Assembly: GCA_949316235.1 (NCBI GenBank)
Contig: OX438749.1
Coordinates: forward strand, 32,808,022-32,872,021
Direction of reading: 5' to 3'
Length of the DNA stretch: 64,000 bases
Source: Oegoconia quadripuncta
Lineage: Eukaryota; Arthropoda; Insecta; Lepidoptera; Autostichidae
A program made the translations under genes and the position numbers. This document shows positions 39,001-39,225 of this stretch, piece by piece. Each line of letters opens with the position of its first letter. Position 1 is the stretch's first letter. The notes under the pieces are model-generated. The model made no database searches. It saw only the letters and a list, made by a program, of their open reading frames with translations, and was not told the DNA's origin.

Positions 39001-39063
39001 TTCCCTTGCAGCAGTACGCCGGCGCCCCGCCTGCCCCCCAAGCCGCCCCCCGCGCGGCCCTAG
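4691..39063 (+). CDS. Sos: Son of sevenless (Ras guanine-nucleotide exchange factor), C-terminal ~60%
   Basis: Twenty exons read in order give a protein plainly homologous to Sos. It has the end of the REM domain (exons 1-3), the complete Cdc25 domain (exons 3-8, with [30 protein letters not shown] and YCL motifs) and a proline-rich tail (exons 9-20). Sos is recruited to activated receptor tyrosine kinases by the SH2/SH3 adaptor Drk (Grb2) and loads Ras with GTP at the plasma membrane. Proline motifs for the adaptor are PPALPRR (exon 14), [10 protein letters not shown] (exon 18), PPPLPPRP (exon 19) and [11 protein letters not shown] (exon 20). Exon coordinates: 4691-4802, 5459-5615, 6666-6869, 8262-8357, 8438-8620, 12594-12756, 13026-13147, 15898-16017, 16818-16938, 19282-19365, 21307-21448, 22669-22728, 24207-24312, 25612-25777, 26660-26732, 31602-31673, 32939-33012, 33408-33490, 36722-36894, 39012-39063. 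All intron phases agree across the 19 junctions. The histone-fold, DH and PH exons must lie upstream of the window. Identification is firm; small proline-rich exons are less so. Confidence 0.93.
4820..4995 (-). mobile_element. LINE-D ORF C-terminal fragment
   Basis: On the minus strand this is a decayed copy of the LINE ORF end that is better preserved at 37770-38030 and 60340-60590. It shares GCACGCGATCTCAGTAAACG, AGGAAAGACTGACGCCGGAA and GGAGTT. It starts only about 20 bases after the Sos donor. Confidence 0.55.
5040..5450. repeat. LINE tail and dispersed repeat fragments in the Sos intron
   Basis: (GAAA)n at 5056-5080 followed by ATCGTTTATTGTCACAACAT is a minus-strand LINE 3' tail. Sequence at 5330-5450 (CTAGCTTTCCGCCTGCGACT, then TATAGCCTATATGTTAATCC) belongs to a dispersed family also seen at 26310-26540 and 26905-27110. 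This is probably the 3' part of another non-LTR element. The family name is not certain. Confidence 0.5.
5459..5615 (+). CDS. Sos: Sos exon w2: end of REM domain
   Basis: The acceptor is CTGTTGTCAG. The joined codon CG|A gives arginine, then [19 protein letters not shown], one of the most conserved REM stretches (human [20 protein letters not shown]). The exon ends [13 protein letters not shown] with donor AAG|GTTGGG, a weak 5' site. The exon is 157 nt and leaves in phase 0. Confidence 0.95.
5637..5783 (+). repeat. 21-bp tandem repeat, 7 copies, just after a Sos donor
   Basis: The unit CTAGTGTGCTAGTTAATTTAT is repeated seven times with a few substitutions (GTAG, CTGG, CCAG variants). The array starts 21 bases downstream of the exon w2 donor at 5616. 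It lies in the intron and is AT-rich. Confidence 0.9.
5784..6660. other. Sos intron with LINE tail, otherwise featureless
   Basis: At 5790-6050, GATAGATAAAGCATTTATTT is followed by a UTR-like block and an AATAAATTGATTGATTGATT end, which are LINE tail fragments in opposite orientations. The rest, 6060-6650, is AT-rich with no recognisable gene. Confidence 0.4.
6666..6869 (+). CDS. Sos: Sos exon w3: REM-Cdc25 linker and start of Cdc25 domain
   Basis: The acceptor is TTGATTCCCCTCAG and the donor CGGCAG|GTGGGT; 204 nt, phase 0 to 0. The first part is a variable linker with a coding (GTCGGT)n microsatellite giving SVSVSVSVS. The end, [19 protein letters not shown], is the conserved first helix of the Cdc25 domain (human [19 protein letters not shown]). 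GC content is very high compared with the intron on either side. Confidence 0.93.
6870..7150. other. Sos intron, no feature
   Basis: No repeat or exon is recognised between the donor at 6870 and the SINE at 7151. Confidence 0.4.
7151..7488 (+). mobile_element. SINE-1 copy
   Basis: This full-length copy starts ACCGCCTCCGTGGCTCAATG, has the B box GGTTCGATCCC, and ends GTGCATAAAAAAAAAAAA. It differs from the 3796 copy by only a few substitutions. Confidence 0.85.
7660..7946 (+). mobile_element. MITE-2, 5'-truncated
   Basis: The right terminus is GATTGGTTCATTAATACGGGCCTAA, the inverted terminal sequence seen intact at 37048-37376. The interior (GATTAATAAACCTAACTTGA, CATTCATTCGCCGCGAGGCG) also matches that copy. 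The left terminal repeat is missing. Confidence 0.65.
7950..8261. other. Sos intron, no feature
   Basis: An imperfect direct duplication (AACTTTCGTGACAAC and AACTTTCGCGACAAC, about 8080 and 8127) is the only structure visible. The intron ends with a pyrimidine-rich CTCCTCTGACACTGTGCAG. Confidence 0.4.
8262..8357 (+). CDS. Sos: Sos exon w4: Cdc25 domain
   Basis: This is a 96-nt, phase 0 exon with donor AAC|GTGAGT. The peptide contains [23 protein letters not shown] and IKHTTN, matching human QPSELVGSVWTKEDKE...MIRHTTN in SCR1 of the Cdc25 domain. It is separated from the next exon by only 80 bp, the shortest intron of the gene here. Confidence 0.95.
8438..8620 (+). CDS. Sos: Sos exon w5: Cdc25 core; its 3' end is amplified downstream
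   Basis: The exon encodes [37 protein letters not shown] and VHRLRATFQ. It matches the Cdc25 core of human SOS1 ([40 protein letters not shown]). It is phase 0 to 0 with donor TTCCAG|GTAGGG at 8621. The natural product uses this first donor, because exon w6 then continues in register with the family just before the helical hairpin that opens the Ras nucleotide site. Thirty further copies of the last 60 nt plus donor follow, so this end is ambiguous by multiples of 96 nt (32 codons, always in frame). Each extra unit would insert 32 residues beside the catalytic hairpin. Confidence 0.92.
8561..11536 (+). repeat. 96-bp minisatellite, 31 copies, spanning the exon w5 3' end and splice donor
   Basis: The unit runs from CTGGCCGTCGTGG through the exon end TTCCAG, the donor GTAGGGAGCC, a 6-base variable site, then CGCCTGCAGCTGCAGCTGCAG. 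Copy 1 starts at 8561 and copy 31 at 11441, exactly 30 x 96 apart. The last copy breaks off in CTGCAGCTGCGGCAGG. Units appear identical except for one site. Copies 1-4 and 9 read GAGCCCTCTCCG (type P); copies 5-8 and 10-31 read GAGCCGGGTCCG (type R). Because 96 is a multiple of three and no stop occurs, several frames on both strands are open across the array. This makes giant ORFs that are not genes. Confidence 0.97.
11640..11745 (+). mobile_element. SINE-1 3' fragment
   Basis: Only the end of the element remains: GGTCAGTACGCTTCCACC, TTAACATCAGGTGTGATTGA, GTAGTGCTTAAAAAA. It begins about 100 bases after the 96-bp array. Confidence 0.7.
11746..12290. other. Sos intron, mostly unclassified
   Basis: A stretch at 11930-12000 (GTCGCCTTCTACCACACCTA, CGGGAGAAGACGGG) resembles a common dispersed repeat of moths and butterflies, but too little is present to name it. 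No exon is visible. Confidence 0.35.
12295..12560 (-). mobile_element. LINE ORF C-terminal remnant
   Basis: On the minus strand the sequence decodes, with stops and frameshifts, to a GHLIRHD...EGK..RRGRPR-like pattern. That pattern is typical of the C-terminal end of RTE/CR1-type non-LTR polyproteins. The same landmarks occur at 28010-28270. The flanking phrase GCTCTTGTCGGTGGAG also occurs at 27250. Confidence 0.55.
12594..12756 (+). CDS. Sos: Sos exon w6: Cdc25 helical hairpin and SCR
   Basis: The acceptor is TGTGTGTACCAG and the donor CTCG|GTCAGT. It encodes [20 protein letters not shown] and [19 protein letters not shown], matching human [20 protein letters not shown] and [19 protein letters not shown]. 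This region includes the catalytic hairpin that displaces switch I of Ras. The phase 0 entry joins directly to the phase 0 donor of exon w5. The exon is 163 nt and leaves in phase 1. Confidence 0.96.
12838..13005 (+). mobile_element. SINE-2 variant, 5'-truncated
   Basis: AATGTTTGTGTGATGAATAC to TTTGGAACTAGATGATTGGA matches the body of the SINE copy at 29206-29790. The tRNA-like head is missing. It ends in a (TTA)n tail only about 20 bases before the exon w7 acceptor. Confidence 0.6.
13026..13147 (+). CDS. Sos: Sos exon w7: Cdc25 domain C-terminal core
   Basis: This exon encodes the most conserved motif of Sos, [20 protein letters not shown], followed by [10 protein letters not shown]. It is nearly identical to human ([30 protein letters not shown]). 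It enters in phase 1 (G|AC, aspartate), is 122 nt long, and leaves in phase 0 with donor AGG|GTGAGT. Confidence 0.97.
13300..13452 (+). mobile_element. MITE-2, short intact copy
   Basis: TAGGCCCGTATTAATAAACA at the left and CGATTTATTAATACGGGCCCTA at the right form inverted termini about 150 bp apart. The interior (CTCAAGATT...ATCTCAATCTCAAG) continues the foldback. Confidence 0.75.
13530..13715 (+). mobile_element. LINE 3' tail
   Basis: GCAACCTCTCGAGTTTCTTG followed by GTGTACCCTGTGTACCTACA and AATAAAGCATTTTTTGA matches the 3' tail at 23370-23432. Confidence 0.55.
13867..14180 (+). mobile_element. SINE-1 copy with internal deletion
   Basis: Head (CCGCCTCCGTGGCTTAATG), B box and tail are present. 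About 25 bases around the GGCTAGCTACCACC region and part of the following stem are lost or altered. It ends in GTCGTGCATAAAAAAAAAA. Confidence 0.8.
14375..15827 (+). mobile_element. TIR DNA element (15-bp termini) carrying a LINE insertion
   Basis: TTGCAATTAGGGATG at 14375-14389 is the exact reverse complement of CATCCCTAATTGCAA at 15813-15827. Subterminal regions are rich in GGTAAAA/CGTAAAA phrases on both sides. Inside are two copies of a ~145-bp segment (14645-14790 and 15540-15690, landmark GCGTGTAGTCTGCCGGACAA) flanking a family A LINE fragment at 14885-15540. It lies in the intron before Sos exon w8. The superfamily is not established. Confidence 0.6.
14885..15540 (+). mobile_element. 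LINE-A, 5'-truncated reverse-transcriptase end plus 3' UTR
   Basis: Translation gives [20 protein letters not shown], then [19 protein letters not shown] and, after a frameshift, [24 protein letters not shown] residues. These are the thumb and C-terminal region of a Jockey/CR1-type non-LTR polyprotein. It ends with the family A tail at ATAAAATATTTTGATTTGAT. It is defective through truncation and frameshift. Confidence 0.75.
15898..16017 (+). CDS. Sos: Sos exon w8: end of Cdc25 domain
   Basis: 120 nt, phase 0 to 0, acceptor GTTATGCGCAG and donor GCC|GTGAGT. It encodes [20 protein letters not shown] and [13 protein letters not shown], aligning with human [20 protein letters not shown] and [12 protein letters not shown]. 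This closes the catalytic domain. Confidence 0.95.
16018..16322. other. Sos intron, no feature
   Basis: AT-rich, with a short G run at 16202-16208. No repeat is named. Confidence 0.35.
16323..16715 (+). mobile_element. SINE-1 fragment split by a ~217-bp insertion
   Basis: The body starts at TTTTAATGTCCGCCTGGCTTG and reads normally to AAGTGTGATT (about 16468). The element then resumes as AGATCAAGGACTAACCCGTTG (about 16686) and ends GGGCATAAAAAAA. The inserted 217 bp contains TTTATTGCATTCC near its left end and is otherwise unidentified. Confidence 0.6.
16818..16938 (+). CDS. Sos: Sos exon w9: start of C-terminal tail
   Basis: The acceptor chosen is GTTTCTAG at 16816-16817. It gives [20 protein letters not shown], comparable to the human PKKYSYPLKSPG segment just after Cdc25. 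An alternative acceptor nine bases on (CGCAAG) would remove three residues. The exon ends in an asparagine/serine-rich run ([14 protein letters not shown]) with donor TTGA|GTGAGT, leaving in phase 1. Confidence 0.85.
16939..17360. other. Sos intron, no feature
   Basis: AT-rich unclassified sequence with no exon signature. Confidence 0.35.
17360..17672 (+). repeat. Dispersed 300-bp repeat, second copy
   Basis: Matches 2940-3240 over most of its length, including GAATGCTTTACAAAAGATTT and GTTCCCGCCAAAAAGCC. It carries an extra ~27-base stretch around 17600-17630. Confidence 0.65.
17685..18010. mobile_element. MITE-3 with inverted termini
   Basis: AAAAAAATAGGGCATATTAGG on the left and CATAATATGCCCTATTTTTTT on the right are inverted, about 300 bp apart. 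The internal arms GAAGTTATTGGCATAGGTAG and CTACCTATGCCAATAAATTC are also inverted, so the element folds back. A broken copy is at 290-655. Confidence 0.75.
18270..18385 (+). mobile_element. LINE-B 3' tail
   Basis: GGAAGAGATCGCTGTAAGCG and ATAAGGCCGCC lead to AATAAAGCGTATTTGATTG and a (GATT)n end. It is the plus-strand orientation of the tails at 350-597 and 24433-24660. Confidence 0.55.
18545..19250 (+). mobile_element. Non-LTR retrotransposon polyprotein C-terminus (pseudogene)
   Basis: Several frames together spell a well-known insect LINE C-terminal region: [17 protein letters not shown], then [55 protein letters not shown] and [20 protein letters not shown]. Frameshifts near 18680 and 18780 and a stop at 18976 break it. 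It ends in ATGTATGTATGTATG just before the acceptor of Sos exon w10. Confidence 0.8.
19282..19365 (+). CDS. Sos: Sos exon w10: C-terminal tail
   Basis: 84 nt, acceptor TTCTGTGTTTCAG, donor AGAG|GTATGG. The shared codon A|GT gives serine, then [20 protein letters not shown] and LHHDEHR. It is low in family conservation but fits the phases on both sides (1 in, 1 out), and the tail is serine-rich as in other Sos proteins. Confidence 0.8.
19400..19500 (-). mobile_element. LINE-D fragment
   Basis: GGTTTCGCGTTTGACTACAA and CTCACCTGATGGCAAGTGAC match the minus-strand LINE-D end at 37770-37860 and 42100-42185. Confidence 0.5.
19506..19897 (+). repeat. 40-bp minisatellite, 10 copies
   Basis: The unit is GACTACCTGGTTGGTTGGCT followed by CATATTTTTTTTTCTTATAT. 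Copies start at 19506, 19546, 19586, 19626, 19666, 19706, 19744, 19784, 19824 and 19863. The first six are nearly identical; the last four are increasingly diverged. Intronic. Confidence 0.9.
19898..20404. other. Sos intron with a ~30-bp inverted pair
   Basis: GTGTCGATTCGGATGTACAC (20149-20168) is inverted as GTACATCCGAATCGACACCA (20270-20289), about 100 bp apart, with CTAAAACTGA-like sequences also mirrored inside. It is probably a small foldback element. Otherwise featureless. Confidence 0.45.
20490..20919 (+). mobile_element. PIF/Harbinger-type MITE with ~68-bp TIRs
   Basis: The left terminus AGGTCTATTCAGACATAAGC and its right inverse GCTTATGTCTGAATAGACCT extend as inverted repeats of about 68 bp with one mismatch. 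The target-site duplication is TAA (20487-20489 and 20920-20922), the 3-bp TWA type typical of PIF/Harbinger. The inside keeps the beginning of a transposase ORF and then jumps directly to the right TIR, so it is an internal-deletion derivative. Confidence 0.8.
20662..20805 (+). pseudogene. Harbinger transposase N-terminal remnant
   Basis: An ATG at 20662 opens 47 codons, [20 protein letters not shown], then [20 protein letters not shown]. The IHDIN...G.F.TL pattern is characteristic of the N-terminal part of PIF/Harbinger nucleases. A frameshift follows; the alternative frame continues [11 protein letters not shown], the family's FRMS motif, before the TIR cuts it off. A related fragment on the other strand is at 54499-54726. 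Confidence 0.65.
21055..21150 (-). mobile_element. SINE-1 fragment
   Basis: CTTGACCTCAACACCTGATG is the reverse complement of the SINE-1 3' part; it continues to CCGGAAACC. Head missing. Confidence 0.55.
21159..21288 (+). mobile_element. SINE-2 3' half next to an exon
   Basis: GTATATCAACCATCTGGTAT and GAACTAGATGGCGCTGT mark the body of SINE-2. It ends TTATTTAATAAAA only about 20 bases before the acceptor of exon w11 at 21306. Confidence 0.7.
21307..21448 (+). CDS. Sos: Sos exon w11: C-terminal tail
   Basis: 142 nt, acceptor CATTCGTTGTCAG, donor ACCAA|GTGAGT. It encodes [20 protein letters not shown] and [19 protein letters not shown]. Phase 1 in, 2 out. Not strongly conserved, but codon use is GC-rich like the other exons. 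Confidence 0.82.
21505..21818 (+). mobile_element. SINE-1 copy with A-box deletion
   Basis: The head lacks the CTCAATGTAAACAAC stretch (reads CTCCGTTGGGTTTAC), but the B box GGTTCGATCCC, full body and A-tail are present. Confidence 0.8.
21819..22130. other. Sos intron, no feature
   Basis: AT-rich with a short (GATA)n run near 21919. The fragment around 22080-22130 (GAACGAGCAAGCGC) may be LINE debris. Confidence 0.35.
22255..22490 (+). mobile_element. LINE-E ORF end and 3' tail
   Basis: Translation gives [20 protein letters not shown] and [11 protein letters not shown], then GVAGVHGRR followed by a short UTR with CTCATATATAAAAAAAA. This is the C-terminus of a Jockey/CR1-like non-LTR element. 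It ends about 180 bases before exon w12. Confidence 0.7.
22669..22728 (+). CDS. Sos: Sos exon w12: C-terminal tail
   Basis: A 60-nt exon, acceptor GTCGAACAG, donor GACCG|GTCAGT. It encodes (K)[19 protein letters not shown](R). Phase 2 to 2. The call rests on GC-rich coding character, good splice signals and phase agreement rather than on conserved motifs. Confidence 0.75.
22835..23060 (+). mobile_element. LINE-A 3' tail
   Basis: GACATAGACCGCTCGGCGAT to AATATTTTTTGACTTTGACG. Nearly identical to 10-240. Confidence 0.7.
23066..23435 (+). mobile_element. LINE-A-related ORF end and tail
   Basis: The reading gives [20 protein letters not shown] then [20 protein letters not shown] and SDYLDDK, the extreme C-terminus of the family A polyprotein, then a diverged UTR ending GTGTACCTACAATATAAAGC. 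It sits directly behind another tail of the same family, so at least two insertions are tandem here. Confidence 0.65.
23436..23695. other. Sos intron, no feature
   Basis: No exon or named repeat seen. Confidence 0.3.
23696..23990 (+). mobile_element. SINE-1 copy, 3'-truncated
   Basis: Head with B box (CTGGTTCGATCCCCAGCGGG) and body to CATCAGGTGTGAAG. The final tail is missing. Confidence 0.75.
24207..24312 (+). CDS. Sos: Sos exon w13: C-terminal tail
   Basis: 106 nt, acceptor GACTGCGCAG, donor GACCAG|GTAACT. It encodes (R)[20 protein letters not shown] and [15 protein letters not shown]. Phase 2 in, 0 out. The donor is followed by a C-rich tract (24324-24346). Confidence 0.82.
24433..24660 (-). 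mobile_element. LINE-B 3' tail
   Basis: AAATTCTTTATTGCACACAA, then GGCGGTCTTATCGCTGATAG and ATTTCTTCCAGACAACCTCA. This is the uninterrupted reference for the copy split at 3690-4195. Confidence 0.6.
24661..25260. other. Sos intron, mostly AT-rich
   Basis: Contains a (GATTAT)n run at 24920-24942 and T-rich tracts. The phrase CAGCGCTGGTTTTCAGTGCC at 25029 resembles 5216-5240, so some of it is probably LINE sequence. No exon. Confidence 0.35.
25261..25345 (+). mobile_element. SINE-2 head only
   Basis: CGACCTGTTTGGTGTAGTGG to GGTCGCAGGTTCGAATCCCA is a tRNA-like head with A and B boxes. The body is absent, so this looks like a tRNA gene but lacks a paired acceptor stem and CCA-side complement. 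Confidence 0.6.
25612..25777 (+). CDS. Sos: Sos exon w14: proline-rich tail, SH3 ligand
   Basis: 166 nt, acceptor TGTGTGTTTAG, donor AACT|GTACGT (phase 1 out; a second GT four bases on would break the frame). It begins [15 protein letters not shown] and continues with [19 protein letters not shown] repeats. It ends [16 protein letters not shown], with PPALPRR fitting the class II SH3 ligand pattern used by Drk/Grb2. Extremely GC-rich with long C runs, so length errors in the assembly are possible here. Confidence 0.85.
25978..26330 (-). mobile_element. LINE ORF C-terminal fragment with GAAA tail
   Basis: Minus-strand reading: [40 protein letters not shown], typical of a non-LTR polyprotein C-terminus. 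The 3' end reads, on the plus strand, GAAAGAAAGAAATTATTTAT. Confidence 0.6.
26310..26540 (+). repeat. Dispersed repeat (CTTTCCTCCCGCGACTTCGT family)
   Basis: CTAGCTTTCCTCCCGCGACT, TTTATCAAAATACAAAC and TGCCAAATTTCAGCCCGATC are landmarks of a repeat also at 5330-5450 and 26905-27110. Probably a non-LTR 3' region; not named with confidence. Confidence 0.55.
26660..26732 (+). CDS. Sos: Sos exon w15: C-terminal tail
   Basis: 73 nt, acceptor TACTCGACAG, donor TTTCG|GTAAGT. The shared codon T|GC gives cysteine, then [20 protein letters not shown] and ELFR. Proline-rich with PDRPLPSPK. Phase 1 in, 2 out. Confidence 0.82.
26905..27110 (+). repeat. Dispersed repeat, second copy
   Basis: CAGCTTTCCGCCCGCGATGT to CAACTTTCGCATCTGTAATA; matches the 26310 family and includes the (CATA)n-like segment CATACATACAGATATACACA. 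Confidence 0.55.
27295..27808 (+). repeat. 39-bp minisatellite, 13 copies
   Basis: Unit GTACATGATGCTGCACTTTG plus TACCCCAAATGAGGTAAAC. Thirteen copies differ at few sites (GCAC/GTAC, TGTTGC, AATGTGG, AATAAGG). As 39 is a multiple of three, four frames are open across it. These are not genes: composition is dictated by the unit and there is no start or splice context. The flanks at 27240-27290 match the LINE remnant at 12295. Confidence 0.92.
27809..28270 (-). mobile_element. LINE ORF C-terminal remnant
   Basis: On the minus strand 28010-28270 reads [14 protein letters not shown], then after a stop [20 protein letters not shown], the C-terminus of an RTE/CR1-like non-LTR polyprotein. The interval 27809-28010 is unassigned. 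Confidence 0.6.
28308..28560. mobile_element. MITE-1 foldback, intact
   Basis: Starts ATACAGGGTGAAATTTAATT. The left arm GTGACTCCACTCCTGATTCC and right arm GATCAGGAGTGGAGTCACC, plus AACTTTCCTCTAGGAACCAT and ATGGTTCCTAGTGCAAAGTT, are inverted, giving long near-palindromic arms around CAATTTTCG. No coding capacity. Confidence 0.75.
28742..29020 (+). mobile_element. SINE-2, full length
   Basis: Head CACACTGTTTGGTGTAGTGG, B box GGTCGCGGGTTCGAATCCCG, body to CCTAGATGGCGCTGTGTG, then a T-rich end. Confidence 0.8.
29022..29112 (+). mobile_element. MITE-1 right arm
   Basis: GGGGAATGTTGTTCGTAATC to ACACGAATTCAAATTCACACTGTAT, the inverted terminus of the MITE-1 family. Confidence 0.65.
29106..29930 (+). 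mobile_element. LINE ORF fragment split by a SINE-2 variant
   Basis: [20 protein letters not shown] (29118-29200) matches [18 protein letters not shown] of the copy at 18545-19250. The continuation ([33 protein letters not shown]) resumes at 29797-29910. The ~590 bp between them begins with a tRNA-like head. Confidence 0.7.
29206..29790 (+). mobile_element. SINE-2 variant with internal insertion
   Basis: Head CGACCGATTCGTGTAGTGGA with B box GGTTGCGGGTTCGAATCCCG, body to TATAAATATTCATG, then about 330 bp of foreign sequence (29352-29685). The body resumes at TTATGTTTATCCGTTATC and ends in a 12-base A tail. Confidence 0.65.
29931..30160. other. Sos intron, no feature
   Basis: No repeat or exon recognised. 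Confidence 0.3.
30163..30478. mobile_element. TIR element (MITE-4)
   Basis: TATTAGGTCCCTTACCTATG at the left is inverted as CATAGGTAAAGACCCAATA at the right, with AAATTGGCG/TCAAATTT extending the match. Related right ends are at 30930 and 43485. Confidence 0.65.
30479..30935. repeat. MITE-4-related sequence
   Basis: GCAGGAATTGGTACATATGT to TCATAGGTAAAGGCCCAATA (30863-30931) repeats the right end at 30412-30478. A phrase, TAACCTGGTACC, occurs three times near 30500, 30600 and 30692. Confidence 0.5.
30936..31247. other. Sos intron, LINE debris
   Basis: TGGTAGACTGGGACAAATGC and GTTTTTGGTTTATTGTAATT look like a LINE 3' UTR. No exon. Confidence 0.35.
31248..31510 (+). mobile_element. SINE-2 copy
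   Basis: Slightly decayed head (GACGACCAGTGGTTAGCAAC) with B-box-like GGTTGCGGTTTCGAATCCCG and complete body to ACTAGATGGCGCTGTGTG. It ends ~90 bases before exon w16. Confidence 0.75.
31602..31673 (+). CDS. Sos: Sos exon w16: proline-rich tail
   Basis: 72 nt, acceptor TGTCCGTCCAG, donor GACCG|GTAACT. It encodes (R)[20 protein letters not shown] and PAD(R). Phase 2 to 2. GC-rich; the call depends on splice sites and phase. Confidence 0.75.
31741..32075 (+). mobile_element. SINE-1 copy, decayed
   Basis: CTCCTTGGCTCAATGTATAC, B box GGGTTCGATCCCTAGCGAGG, body, and a long A tail at 32047-32075. Confidence 0.8.
32076..32305 (-). mobile_element. mariner transposase N-terminal fragment
   Basis: Minus-strand ORF with [20 protein letters not shown], then [20 protein letters not shown] and HELNDRQ. 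This is the second helix-turn-helix of mariner transposases (compare the HL.QIGKV.K...WVPHEL signature). The catalytic DD(34)D part is absent. It abuts the SINE-1 A tail. Confidence 0.75.
32446..32515 (+). mobile_element. SINE-2 head fragment
   Basis: ACCAACGGTTGCGGGTTCGAATCCC with part of the head; no body. Confidence 0.45.
32731..32835 (+). repeat. 15-bp tandem repeat, 7 copies
   Basis: CGTGGATGTGTCAAA alternates with CGTGGATGTATCTAA; seven units end in CGTGGATGTGTTAAA. Intronic, about 100 bases before exon w17. Confidence 0.9.
32939..33012 (+). CDS. Sos: Sos exon w17: proline-rich tail
   Basis: 74 nt, acceptor GTGTTATTCTAG, donor GCCAC|GTGAGT. It encodes (R)[20 protein letters not shown] and TPAP. 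Phase 2 in, 1 out. A (CA)n microsatellite begins inside the donor itself. Confidence 0.8.
33017..33086 (+). repeat. (CA)n microsatellite after a Sos donor
   Basis: The donor GTGAGTA runs directly into about 70 bases of CA dinucleotides broken by CG. Confidence 0.95.
33204..33357 (+). mobile_element. SINE-1 subfamily, short body
   Basis: A different tRNA-like head (GGCTCAGTGGTTAAGGCGCG, B-box-like GGTTTCGATTTCC) joined to the shared SINE-1 3' part (TTCCACCTTCGACCTCATCT to GTAGTGCATAAAAA). The central ~150 bp of SINE-1 is absent, so this is a separate subfamily sharing the tail. Confidence 0.65.
33408..33490 (+). CDS. Sos: Sos exon w18: strongest Drk/Grb2 SH3 motif
   Basis: 83 nt, acceptor GATGTATACAG, donor CTACAA|GTAAGT. 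The joined codon C|CG gives proline, then [20 protein letters not shown] and [16 protein letters not shown] is the canonical class II SH3 ligand that binds Drk/Grb2 in Sos proteins. Phase 1 in, 0 out. Confidence 0.93.
33690..34975 (-). mobile_element. LINE-A, 5'-truncated with internal deletion (reverse transcriptase)
   Basis: On the minus strand the reverse-transcriptase core reads [60 protein letters not shown] and [13 protein letters not shown], that is the F.D.H, GVPQGS.L and [Y/F]ADD boxes of Jockey/CR1-like non-LTR elements. The thumb continues to LQWGPHIDI (about 34200) and then jumps to [14 protein letters not shown] C-terminal residues. The GILLWG segment present at 14895 is therefore deleted. 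It ends in the family A tail at 33690. Not active. Confidence 0.85.
34962..35082 (+). mobile_element. SINE-1 fragment
   Basis: GAGGTCGCTGGTTTGATTCT, TACATGTTTAGTACTCTGCT and TGGCGGCAGACT, a decayed piece around the B box. Confidence 0.5.
35265..35599 (+). mobile_element. SINE-1 copy
   Basis: Intact head, B box, body and A tail, nearly identical to the copy at 7151. It is the youngest layer of a three-deep nest. Confidence 0.85.
35817..36202 (+). pseudogene. MADF-domain protein of a DNA transposon, interrupted by a stop
   Basis: The ATG at 35817 opens [20 protein letters not shown], then [20 protein letters not shown] and [10 protein letters not shown]. After an in-frame TAA at 36003 the same frame goes on [20 protein letters not shown] and [20 protein letters not shown]. 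The pattern (FI.L....P.LW..KS..Y.NK, INNLRT.F..E..KV, W.Y...L.FL) is a MADF domain, a Myb/SANT-like DNA-binding fold encoded as a second protein by many PIF/Harbinger elements. AGG|GTAAAT at the stop is only weakly donor-like. No nuclease ORF remains in the element. Confidence 0.75.
36560..36688 (-). mobile_element. SINE-1 head, reverse, abutting an exon
   Basis: GGCGGACATTTAAAATGCCC, CCGCTGGGGATCAAACCCGC and TGTGAGGCGGTTTAA are the reverse complement of the SINE-1 head. It ends about 34 bases before exon w19. Confidence 0.75.
36722..36894 (+). CDS. Sos: Sos exon w19: glycine/alanine run and SH3 ligand
   Basis: 173 nt, acceptor CTCCCCCCACCAG, donor CACCA|GTAAGT. It encodes [20 protein letters not shown] (a coding GGGGCG repeat), then [20 protein letters not shown] and [18 protein letters not shown] is a second canonical Drk/Grb2 SH3 ligand. 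Phase 0 in, 2 out. The G-rich run could be mis-sized in the assembly. Confidence 0.9.
37046..37377. mobile_element. MITE-2, intact
   Basis: Left GCCCGTATTAATAAACCATT and right GGTTTGTTAATACGGGCCTAA are inverted. Further AAGTGA/TCACTT and CTCAAG/CTTGAG phrases mirror inside. About 330 bp; other copies at 7660-7946 and 13300-13452. Confidence 0.78.
37378..37765. other. Sos intron, possible foldback
   Basis: AATATACGTCAGATTTGG...TAATCAGACTATCTGAT (37398-37442) and ATCAGACTATCTGATGG...ACGTATTCCCAGCC (37688-37730) are inverted, about 290 bp apart, with GGCTGGGAATACG-like ends. Probably another small TIR element. Confidence 0.5.
37768..38035 (-). mobile_element. LINE-D ORF C-terminus
   Basis: Minus-strand [63 protein letters not shown]. 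This RTAK.WNSLP.SVFP...N...FKSRVN.YL pattern is the conserved C-terminus of a non-LTR polyprotein. Copies at 4820-4995, 42095-42190 and 60340-60590. Confidence 0.75.
38036..39011. other. Last Sos intron, with hairpin cluster
   Basis: AT-rich; contains a perfect 22-bp hairpin (38556-38604) and an imperfect ~28-bp inverted pair (38676-38758). No exon recognised. The intron ends in TTCCCTTGCAG. Confidence 0.45.
39012..39063 (+). CDS. Sos: Sos exon w20: C-terminus up to the first stop
   Basis: Acceptor CCCTTGCAG|CAG is a NAGNAG site; using the second AG (start 39015) removes one serine. The codon CA|C gives histidine, then [16 protein letters not shown] and TAG at 39061-39063. RLPPKPPP is a further SH3-type ligand. 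The same frame stays open for 53 codons after this TAG, to a second TAG at 39223-39225, so the true protein end is in doubt. Confidence 0.75.
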
Positions 39064-39225
39064 CGCCCGCCCCCCGGGCCCGGCTCGCCCCCCCCGCCCC
39101 CCGGGCCCCCCTCGCCCCCCCAGCCCCACGGGCCCCCCTCGGCCCCCGCCCCGCTGTGCACTGTGCGCGCGCGGCGCATCGACCACCAGACGCTCGAAAT
39201 CTACTACACTAGCGACACGCTCTAG
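39064..39225 (+). other. In-frame open extension of Sos beyond the TAG
   Basis: Fifty-three codons in the Sos frame: RPPPGPGSPPPPPGPPSPPQ, PHGPPSAPAPLCTVRARRID, HQTLEIYYTSDTL, then TAG. Composition matches the proline-rich tail and then shifts to a structured-looking end. The second stop overlaps a perfect donor, CTA|GTGAGT, at 39225. It is either translated (readthrough, a sequence error or polymorphism at 39061) or 3' UTR. Confidence 0.5.

Noticed and set aside
38865..39212. A 115-codon ORF overlapping the last Sos exon
   Set aside because: The phase from exon w19 selects a different frame, and the upstream half (38865-39000) is intron-like.
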